A stretch of 58,595 nucleotides of DNA from 43-108 sp001915545 (GTDB lineage Bacteria > Bacteroidota > Bacteroidia > Bacteroidales > Bacteroidaceae): the NCBI GenBank assembly GCA_902491215.1, contig CABUGV010000023.1, positions 1 to 58,595 of the forward strand, in the 5' to 3' direction. The notes under the pieces are model-generated. The model made no database searches and was not told the DNA's origin. It saw only the letters and a list, made by a program, of their open reading frames with translations. Each line of letters opens with the position of its first letter. The first letter of the stretch is position 1. Positions 53,623-58,595 of the stretch are shown here, piece by piece. Made by a program: the position numbers and the translations under genes.

Positions 53623-54805
53623 TAATATCTTTAGCTTGTTCTTTGAAATGATATGTTGTCTTGATGTTTTCTACTAAAAAGGTTAGAACTCTCTTATCGT
53701 TATCATCAATTAAAGAGATTTCTTCTCCAGAATGTTTTCCATGGCTACACAAATTTATAATACGATTATAGTACGCTTCCTGTGCATCATGAGGTAAAAG
53801 TTCTTTCCATGCCGTATATCCAAGAAATGTTGAAGTTTTCTCTAATATCTGTCGTAAGAAATTATAGTGATACTTCTTGATTTCACCTGATTTTATAGCC
53901 TTTTCAAGTTCAGTTAATAGAAAAAGATGATACGAGAAAGGTGAATCTACAGATTGCTCTTCAAGTAAATAGGTCCCGTCGCTCATCTTTTCCAATCGTC
54001 GTTTTATTGAATGTTTAGGCTTATAGTTATAACGTTTGTCGGAATTACTAAATTCATTATAAAGCACATTATAAAATAGGGGATTATGTGTAGTTATAAT
54101 AAATTTCAATTCTGATTGACTTGACTTTATTAATTCTGCAATATTTACAGCTAACTCAATTAAATGGTTTTCGTCCAACGAGCTTACGGGGTCATCAATA
54201 AATACATATTTCAGGTCATTAAATTGATCCGTTTCTCTATCCGCCTCTTCTGCCACATTTAAAACTTCAATAACTTGTTCAAGCAAACTATAAAATACGC
54301 ACCAAATTAGGCAACTTTCTTCTCCTTTCGATATTTTTATATTCTCAATTTTGCCTTCATTGCCACTTTCTACTGAGAATGTAATTTCTGAATATGCTTT
54401 GACAGTAATGTCCGTACCATTTTCATCTTTTGCAGTATATTCTTCATTAAAACGAGGCGTTAATTTGTTATTTGTATAACGCTGAAAATTGGTAACTATA
54501 TTTCTTTCTTGACCTTGTTCTTTAAGAATCCAATCAGTAAAACTGTTTGGCTGAATTTTGAGTTTTCTCGTAGAATCTGCATCTAAATCATTGTCCCAAT
54601 AGAACAAATCCTCTGTAAAAGCATTATAATACAGCACCTTTATTTTTGATTCTTCTAACTCTTCGTTATGATTCTTTGGAGAAACCAACTCTTTGAATTC
54701 ACGCGATAGACGAGTCTTACCTACACCATTGAAGGCATAGATTAGTTGTACCTTTTTTTCAGTATCACGAAGGGTTTCTGCTATTTTTTTAATGATTGTC
54801 CCATT
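53603..54805 (-). CDS. PrrC-like anticodon nuclease, start codon out of frame
   Basis: ABC-type ATPase plus C-terminal anticodon-nuclease domain, about 400 codons, like the 396-residue PrrC. In the frame that follows the hsdS stop, Walker A is AFNGVGKTRLS (residues 24-34), with ISKGEESC, YVFIDDPVSSLDENH and IITTHNP as signature, Walker B and H-loop. Putative catalytic residues R318 and E322 (NFLRQILE) and H355 (NLCSHGKHS) have nearly the spacing reported for PrrC (R320, E324, H356). PrrC cuts tRNA-Lys when phage disables the restriction enzyme. No ATG, GTG or TTG precedes Walker A in frame. ATG 54804-54802 is one base out and meets TAG after 7 codons. The first usable in-frame start, TTG at 54688, would lose Walker A. 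Confidence 0.75.
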   Translation of the reverse strand, partial: NGTIIKKIAETLRDTEKKVQLIYAFNGVGKTRLSREFKELVSPKNHNEELEESKIKVLYYNAFTEDLFYWDNDLDADSTRKLKIQPNSFTDWILKEQGQERNIVTNFQRYTNNKLTPRFNEEYTAKDENGTDITVKAYSEITFSVESGNEGKIENIKISKGEESCLIWCVFYSLLEQVIEVLNVAEEADRETDQFNDLKYVFIDDPVSSLDENHLIELAVNIAELIKSSQSELKFIITTHNPLFYNVLYNEFSNSDKRYNYKPKHSIKRRLEKMSDGTYLLEEQSVDSPFSYHLFLLTELEKAIKSGEIKKYHYNFLRQILEKTSTFLGYTAWKELLPHDAQEAYYNRIINLCSHGKHSGEEISLIDDNDKRVLTFLVENIKTTYHFKEQAKDINENGTI

Positions 54806-55384
54806 CTATTCTTCTGTTATTTTCTGAAATGATAATAATTCATTCCTATAATACTCATATTGTTCTTTTCTTGTTTGTAGCTCTGTTTGTAGCTCTGTTT
54901 GTAATTTTGTGAAGTGTTCGAGAATCCGGACAACTTCTTCCTGTATTTCAAAAGGAGGAAGAGGTATTTCTATATTACTCACCTTGGTTGTATTAATAGT
55001 TGGAACTCCACCTTCACTTTGCAATTCTTTTATTTTAGATTCCATGTTCTTAAGGACATAGAAAAGAAAAAGTGTTGATACTTTCTCAGATGTAGGAATG
55101 ACAGAAAAACATTTATCATTTAAATAAAATAATTCTTTAATATAATTTACAAATCCCGCATATGCGCCAACGCGTGATATTGTCACAGTATTTGCTTCTC
55201 TATTAAAAGTATGATAATACCCCATAGGCGATTGGCCTCCGCTGATAATTGGATAGGTACCACCTAAAGTTGCATCGGATTTTGTAATACCTTTACCTGT
55301 TTTTATTTCACAAAAATCTCCTAGTTTTTTATACTTCACTCCATTTGGGCAGTGTTTCTGTATCAGTTCTTTTAACTTACTCAT
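54806..55384 (-). CDS. hsdS: Type I restriction enzyme, half-size specificity subunit
   Basis: Gives sequence specificity to the HsdM/HsdR complex. There is a single target-recognition domain (YKKLGDFCEIKTGKGIT, YPIISGGQSPMGYY, TVTISRVGAYAGFVNYI, PTINTTKVSNIEIPLPP). One helical conserved region follows (IQEEVVRILEHFTKLQTELQ, then RKEQYEYYRNELLSF). At 192 residues it is half of a normal HsdS with two such domains, so it may act as a dimer of halves or be a truncated product. A 12-base tandem repeat encodes T-E-L-Q units in the helix. Its ATG overlaps the hsdM stop by 4 bases. Confidence 0.88.
   Translation of the reverse strand: MSKLKELIQKHCPNGVKYKKLGDFCEIKTGKGITKSDATLGGTYPIISGGQSPMGYYHTFNREANTVTISRVGAYAGFVNYIKELFYLNDKCFSVIPTSEKVSTLFLFYVLKNMESKIKELQSEGGVPTINTTKVSNIEIPLPPFEIQEEVVRILEHFTKLQTELQTELQTRKEQYEYYRNELLSFQKITEE
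54873..54904 (-). repeat. 12-base tandem repeat inside hsdS
   Basis: gtttgtagctct occurs twice in tandem (54873-54884, 54885-54896) and a third, partial copy follows. On the coding strand it encodes T-E-L-Q repeats in the spacer helix. The repeat length keeps the frame, so copy-number change would lengthen or shorten the helix by 4 residues. Confidence 0.75.
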
Positions 55385-56937
55385 TTTTTATCCTCCTCTA
55401 ATTCAGAAACTATTTCGTCTATCTCTGCACGTAATTCGTTTTCCTTCGCCACAGTGTGGCGGATACGCTCGTTCAGTTCCTTAATGTCAATCTTCGGACG
55501 AGTGTCTTTAACCTCAATATAACTGTTTACTGATAAATTATAATCATTTTCAGCAATTACTTTATTTTTAACTGATTTTGCAATATAGTCAATATCTTCC
55601 TTTTCATCGAAAATTTCTATTATCCTATTTATATGCTTATCCTCAAGCACATTATTATTCGTTTCTTTTGTATAGAACTCTTCTCCACTTGCATCTATAA
55701 ACTGAATTTTTGTATCTGATTTATGCTTTGATAAAACCAAAATATTGACCGCTATCGAAGTTCCATAGAACAAATTGGATGGCAAAGATATAATGGTTTC
55801 TACATAATTTCCATCTACCAAATATTTTCTGATTTTCTGTTCTGCTCCGCCTCGATAAAAAATACCCGGGAAACAGACTATGGCAGCACGTCCTCTTCCA
55901 GAAAGATAATGCAGAGCATGCAAAACAAATGCAAAATCTGCTTTTGACTTTGGTGCAAGTACGCCGGCTGGGGCAAAACGGTCGTCATTAATAAGGGTAG
56001 GGTCATCCGAACCAATCCAGTTTACCGAATATGGAGGATTGGACACAATAGCATCAAAAGGCTTTTCGTCTCCAAATTGCGGGTCGATAAGTGTATTTCC
56101 AAGTGCAATATTGAATTTATCGTAATTGACATTGTGCAGGAACATATTCATACGAGCCAAGTTATAGGTGGTATGATTTATTTCCTGTCCGAAAAATCCA
56201 TCTTCTATTATATGATCTTCGAACTGTTTCTTTGCCTGTAGTAGCAAAGAACCAGAGCCTGCAGCAGGATCGTATATTTTATTGACAGTAGCCTGTTTAT
56301 GCATGGCAAGTTGTGATATAAGTTTAGAAACATTTTGTGGAGTAAAGAACTCACCTCCCGACTTTCCTGCATTTGCTGCATAATTGTTAATCAAATACTC
56401 GTAAGCATCACCGAAAAGGTCTATCTCATGCTCTGCAAAGCTGCCGAAATTCAATCCTGCAACACCTTTCAAGACAGCAGCCAAACGACTGTTTTTATTT
56501 TCAACTGTATTTCCAAGTCTTGTACTGGTTGTATCAAAATCAGCAAACAATCCTTTGATATTTTTTTCGGAAGCATAACCGTTGGCAGAACTTTCAATAG
56601 AATCGAAAATAGCCTTCAAGTCAGTATTAAGATTGGGATTAGTATTGGCTGTTTTTACCACATTGACAAAAAGTTGGCTAGGATATATGAAATATCCTTT
56701 TGTCTTAACCGCATCCTCTTTTATCTCAGGAGTTATAATACTGTCCGGTAAAGAAGCATAATCAATACTGTCATCTCCTCCTTCTATATAATCAGTAAAG
56801 TTTTCACTGATAAAACGGTAAAACAATGTTCCTAAAACAAATTGCTTAAAATCCCACCCGTCAACAGCCCCACGTACTTCGTTGGCTATTTTCCAAATTT
56901 GAGATTGCAATTGTTCTCTTTGTTGTATACTTGTCAT
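55381..56937 (-). CDS. hsdM: Type I restriction enzyme, M subunit (adenine methyltransferase)
   Basis: N6-adenine methyltransferase of the type I complex. The N-terminal helical domain (QIWKIANEVRGAVDGWDFKQ, FVLGTLFYRFISENF) is followed by the catalytic domain. Its motifs are GKSGGEFFTPQNVSKLI, the SAM loop YDPAAGSGSLLLQA and the catalytic NPPY in IVSNPPYSVNW. DFAFVLHALHYLSGRGRAAI and FPGIFYRGGAEQKIRKYL complete the pattern. The length of 518 residues is normal. It is followed by hsdS with an ATGA overlap and preceded by a small HTH gene 51 bases upstream. Confidence 0.95.
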   Translation of the reverse strand: MTSIQQREQLQSQIWKIANEVRGAVDGWDFKQFVLGTLFYRFISENFTDYIEGGDDSIDYASLPDSIITPEIKEDAVKTKGYFIYPSQLFVNVVKTANTNPNLNTDLKAIFDSIESSANGYASEKNIKGLFADFDTTSTRLGNTVENKNSRLAAVLKGVAGLNFGSFAEHEIDLFGDAYEYLINNYAANAGKSGGEFFTPQNVSKLISQLAMHKQATVNKIYDPAAGSGSLLLQAKKQFEDHIIEDGFFGQEINHTTYNLARMNMFLHNVNYDKFNIALGNTLIDPQFGDEKPFDAIVSNPPYSVNWIGSDDPTLINDDRFAPAGVLAPKSKADFAFVLHALHYLSGRGRAAIVCFPGIFYRGGAEQKIRKYLVDGNYVETIISLPSNLFYGTSIAVNILVLSKHKSDTKIQFIDASGEEFYTKETNNNVLEDKHINRIIEIFDEKEDIDYIAKSVKNKVIAENDYNLSVNSYIEVKDTRPKIDIKELNERIRHTVAKENELRAEIDEIVSELEEDKK

Positions 56938-56988
56938 TTTATATTAGTCTTTTTATAAGTTGTTATACATTTTCTTTGAGAGGTAAAC

Positions 56989-57198
56989 TCATTTACTTTT
57001 ATTAATAAGCTCCCTTCTGTCAATATTTAATAATTCTGCTATTTTTGAAAGGGTAATTAGATCCGGCTGCGCAACATTGGTACACCATTTTGATACAGTT
57101 GAAGGATCTTTCTTCAATTGCTCAGCCAACCATTTACCTGTTTTCTTCTTTTCAACAAGAACAAGTTTGAGTCTATTTATATCTTCCATATCAATCAT
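56989..57198 (-). CDS. Small Cro/C1-type HTH regulator of the restriction operon
   Basis: A 69-residue DNA-binding protein. LAEQLKKDPSTVSKWCTNVAQ is written here as LAEQLKKDPSTVSKW plus CTNVAQPDLITL, and the end LSKIAELLNIDRRELI completes the five-helix Cro/C1 fold. ATG 57198 and ATG 57189 are both possible starts. A TATCTTTG box at 57215-57222 lies just upstream, so the leader would be very short. Position ahead of hsdM suggests a controller-type regulator that times modification before restriction; that role is inferred. Confidence 0.85.
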   Translation of the reverse strand: MIDMEDINRLKLVLVEKKKTGKWLAEQLKKDPSTVSKWCTNVAQPDLITLSKIAELLNIDRRELINKSK

Positions 57199-57214
57199 TA
57201 AATTGAATCTTACA

Positions 57215-57222
57215 CAAAGATA
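57215..57222 (-). promoter_or_regulatory. Putative -7 box of the restriction operon
   Basis: TATCTTTG on the minus strand, about 17-26 bases before the HTH start. No TTTG -33 partner is visible at the usual distance. No other gene signal lies between 57199 and 57309. Confidence 0.45.
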
Positions 57223-57309
57223 ATGAATTTATTTGTCTGACGATAGAGGTTGTCTATTTTATCTATATATTTTGACTTATGATGAAAATCTTCTTGTCAA
57301 GAATATACT

Positions 57310-57585
57310 TTACCATCTTATTTTACGTTGTTTTTTCTTTTTCTTCTTTCTCAAATAATCGTCCGGATAACCTTCTGGTTGTTCCGTTTGCGGGTTCGGA
57401 GTGAACAGACCTAAAGAACCGCTGTACAATTCACTGCCATGCGACTCCTGTTGCCATGTTGCTTCACTCTGAACAGCTACCTGTCTTTTGGTTTCCGAAT
57501 GTGACGGTGTCTTTAACGCGGCATCTATCTTAGAATAGCTGAACTGTCTGTCAATCTTGGAGCAACTGAAGCGATAGTCGTTCAT
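57310..57585 (-). pseudogene. Possible relaxase (MobB-like) C-terminal remnant
   Basis: A 91-codon frame from ATG 57585. Its end, GSLGLFTPNPQTEQPEGY then PDDYLRKKKKKKQRKIRW, resembles the lysine-rich tails of Bacteroidetes mobilisation relaxases. Nothing like a relaxase catalytic domain precedes it. The first part (NDYRFSCSKIDRQFSYSKID) contains a short internal repeat and is not recognised. It is either a small unknown protein or a fragment left from a mobilisation module. Confidence 0.35.
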
Positions 57586-57619
57586 AATGAACACACATCT
57601 ATTAACAAGAAGGAAGGAT

Positions 57620-57790
57620 ATGAAATTTGTAGGAGTAGAAAAACAACTGTTTGAGGAATTTGTGCAGAAGTTTGAATACTTTGAGCATCGGGCCGTGGAA
57701 ATTTGCGACCGGGAGAACGACAGAACACTGCACAAGTGGATGGATAATAAGTATGTGCTGCTTTTATGCTTGTATGATGAACAATTATAA
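57620..57790 (+). pseudogene. Truncated excisionase-like HTH protein
   Basis: A 56-codon frame with a good ribosome site (AAGGAAGGAT). It begins MKFVGVEKQLFEEFVQKFEY and reaches DRTLHKWMDN, the N-terminal part of Bacteroidetes helix-turn-helix (MerR/excisionase-type) proteins of mobile elements. After KWMDN homologues continue into the HTH; here it degenerates into YVLLLCLYDEQL and stops. I read it as the remnant of a broken gene. Confidence 0.5.
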
Positions 57791-57923
57791 ATTTTCATGC
57801 AAGCTGTTTATTAATCGCAAAATTTGCGTCTTATTATCCGCATAAAATAGTAAAATCAATATCAATCAGCATTTTAGATATGACTTATGATTATCACTCA
57901 TTATGCTGATAACCATTTACTTT

Positions 57924-58058
57924 TCAGATTGGAGCAGCCTGTTTGTCATACACTAGTATATTATTTACAGAGATATGCATACAAACGGATGCTTCTCCGT
58001 TTTTAAGCGGCTTGGTCTTCTTCAAGAAGAAAAGCACATTGAATGAACTTCTTTTCAT
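57924..58058 (-). pseudogene. N-terminal remnant of the island's tyrosine integrase
   Basis: Minus-strand ATG 58058 opens MKRSSFNVLFFLKKTKPLKN, then GEASVCMHISVNN, the arm-binding start of Bacteroidetes tyrosine integrases. The frame ends after 44 codons (ILVYDKQAAPI), with no core-binding or catalytic domain following. A TACTTTTG box at 58083-58090 fits its promoter. The gene starts about 250 bases from the tRNA and points into the island, the usual place of an integrase next to its attachment site. Confidence 0.6.
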
Positions 58059-58152
58059 TTTTCCTACAGTTTTTAGTTTGGACAAAAGTAGGAAACCGAC
58101 CACGTTTTCTTGATGCGCAAAACATTGCAAATCAGTGAGAAAGGCTCTAATT

Positions 58153-58227
58153 AGGTGGAGATTTTTGCTCCACCTTTTATCTCCACCTTTTGCTCCATCT
58201 CGAATGGCAATATTTTGCCGTTTTTTT
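58153..58227. repeat. Right-end repeats of the island
   Basis: aggtggag and ctccacct (58153-58175) form an 8-bp inverted repeat. It contains TTTTTGCTCCACCT, also found at the left end (48844-48857). A degenerate copy, TTTTGCTCCATCT, follows. ggcaatattttgcc (58206-58219) shares GCAATATTTTGC with the left end and is followed by eight T, so it could also terminate plus-strand transcripts. Confidence 0.5.
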
Positions 58228-58250
58228 TGCGTGCTTGGAGAAAACAAAAA

Positions 58251-58281
58251 AAATCCCGATTTCGCTTGGAAACCAGGATTT
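58251..58281 (-). terminator. Island-borne terminator now serving tRNA-Phe
   Basis: On the minus strand aaatcctg pairs with cgggattt (one T-G pair) and a run of T follows. It lies about 27 bases after the tRNA-Phe 3' end and differs from the original terminator at 48621-48650. Confidence 0.65.
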
Positions 58282-58305
58282 TACTGTCTTTTGCTTTTCT
58301 TCAAA

Positions 58306-58324
58306 GTGGTGCCACCAGGAATCG
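58306..58324 (-). repeat. attR: 3' end of tRNA-Phe
   Basis: 19 bases identical to 48653-48671. They overlap the last 17 bases of the tRNA-Phe gene and 2 bases beyond. Confidence 0.8.
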
Positions 58325-58379
58325 AACCGGGGACACAAGGATTTTCAGTCCTTTGCTCTACCAACTGAGCTATGGCACC
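58308..58379 (-). tRNA. tRNA-Phe (anticodon GAA)
   Basis: 72 bases fold as a complete cloverleaf. The acceptor stem is ggtgcca/tggcacc, the D arm gctc...gagc, the anticodon stem aagga/tcctt with loop ctGAAaa, and the T arm ccggttcgattcctgg. CCA is not encoded. The gene is the integration site of the neighbouring island and has been restored by it. Confidence 0.95.
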
Positions 58380-58399
58380 TTGTTTTTCGTTTGCGAGTG

Positions 58400-58429
58400 C
58401 AAAGGTAGGACTTTTTTTTAATACCACAA
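58400..58429 (-). promoter_or_regulatory. tRNA-Phe promoter
   Basis: On the minus strand TTG (58427-58429), 19 bases, TACCTTTG (58400-58407), with the tRNA 5' end 20 bases further on. Confidence 0.75.
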
Positions 58430-58475
58430 GCTTTTATGCAGAAAAAATGATGATGAATGGTTGTTTCTGTAAAAC

Positions 58476-58595
58476 GGCAGAGTCAACCAGCAAGTGCAAC
58501 ATTACGAAATCTTTTTGAAAAAGACCTCAGCCGGTGTCAAGAAATTGAGTTTTTCCCTCGGTCTGGCGTTGATTTTCTTCCTTATCCTGGCGATT
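58476..58595 (-). mobile_element. End of an IS30-type insertion sequence (right copy)
   Basis: Exact reverse complement of bases 1-120. The IS lies about 47 bases upstream of the tRNA-Phe promoter and points out of the window. Confidence 0.75.
58502..58594 (-). CDS. IS30-family transposase, C-terminal 30 codons (partial, right copy)
   Basis: Same tail as at 2-94 but on the minus strand, with its TAA stop at 58502-58504. The N-terminal and catalytic parts lie outside the window. Confidence 0.75.
   Translation of the reverse strand: MARIRKKINARPREKLNFLTPAEVFFKKIS

Larger units (their letters stand above)
48653..58324. mobile_element. Genomic island in the 3' end of tRNA-Phe
   Basis: A 9.67-kb segment between 19-base direct repeats that equal the 3' end of tRNA-Phe. 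The intact tRNA is at the right end with its 3' side facing the island, as in tyrosine-recombinase integration. The left repeat still carries a tRNA-type terminator. The interior is visibly richer in A+T than the core genes. It encodes an HTH regulator, type I restriction-modification, a PrrC-like nuclease and a Kiwa-like pair. Integrase, excisionase-like and possible relaxase remnants lie at the tRNA end. No complete integrase is inside. Confidence 0.8.

Noticed and set aside
53603..54688. Treating the nuclease gene as starting at TTG 54688
   Set aside because: That start would remove the Walker A motif that is clearly encoded in the same frame upstream; the broken-start reading explains the sequence better.
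57310..57798. 162-residue version of the minus-strand frame at the island end
   Set aside because: Its first 71 residues are antisense to the excisionase-like remnant and look non-coding; ATG 57585 is a more sensible start.
58135..58421. Three overlapping plus-strand frames through tRNA-Phe
   Set aside because: They read through a tRNA gene and its terminator on the opposite strand and contain no protein signature.

Overview
The window is a stretch of Bacteroidota chromosome, most likely order Bacteroidales and perhaps Prevotellaceae. This rests on recognisable proteins (a porPKLMN type IX secretion operon, Bacteroidetes-type FtsL and FtsQ, fused ThrA) and on many promoters of the Bacteroidetes form TTG-N18/19-TAnnTTTG. 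The genus is an inference. Both ends are the same 120 bases in inverted orientation. Each holds the last 30 codons of an IS30-type transposase, so the window is bounded by two IS copies or by an assembly break in a repeated IS.

Region by region: 0.1-6.1 kb has cysS, a small membrane protein and an etfB-etfA-acyl-CoA dehydrogenase set. 6.4-8.8 kb is a secreted PL11 rhamnogalacturonan lyase with a type IX sorting tail. 9.0-15.0 kb is the type IX secretion core porP-K-L-M-N, the machinery that would export that enzyme. 15.1-21.5 kb has priA, an unassigned exported protein, an outer-membrane barrel protein and a 7TM-HD phosphodiesterase. 21.7-27.0 kb is a minus-strand threonine operon (thrA, a phosphoglycerate-mutase-like putative homoserine kinase, thrC). 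It is preceded by a promoter and a Thr-rich 26-codon leader peptide, the layout of ribosome-mediated attenuation. An orphan tyrosine recombinase follows at 27.2-28.4 kb. 28.8-44.8 kb is a complete division and cell-wall cluster: mraZ, rsmH, ftsL, ftsI, murE, mraY, murD, ftsW, murG, murC, ftsQ, ftsA, ftsZ, then yqeY. At 45.5-47.2 kb one gene fuses an ECF sigma factor to a membrane segment and an outer-membrane-type beta barrel. A methyltransferase gene closes the core part.

From 48.65 to 58.32 kb lies an AT-rich genomic island inserted in the 3' end of a tRNA-Phe gene. A 19-base copy of the tRNA 3' end, still followed by a tRNA-type terminator, marks the far boundary. The island carries one minus-strand defence operon: an HTH regulator, hsdM, a half-size hsdS, a PrrC-like anticodon nuclease gene, hsdR, and a membrane protein plus DUF4868-like protein pair resembling Kiwa (KwaA/KwaB). 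The order hsdM-hsdS-prrC-hsdR is that of the classical prr locus. The prrC reading frame has no usable start codon, because its ATG is one base out of frame. The tRNA-proximal end holds remnants of an integrase, an excisionase-like protein and possibly a relaxase, so the island looks unable to move by itself.

The strongest leads are the sigma-barrel fusion, the Kiwa-like pair appended to a Prr-type restriction operon, the start-codon lesion in prrC, the threonine leader and the three-repeat MraZ operator. All function calls come from reading the sequence. No database search was run.
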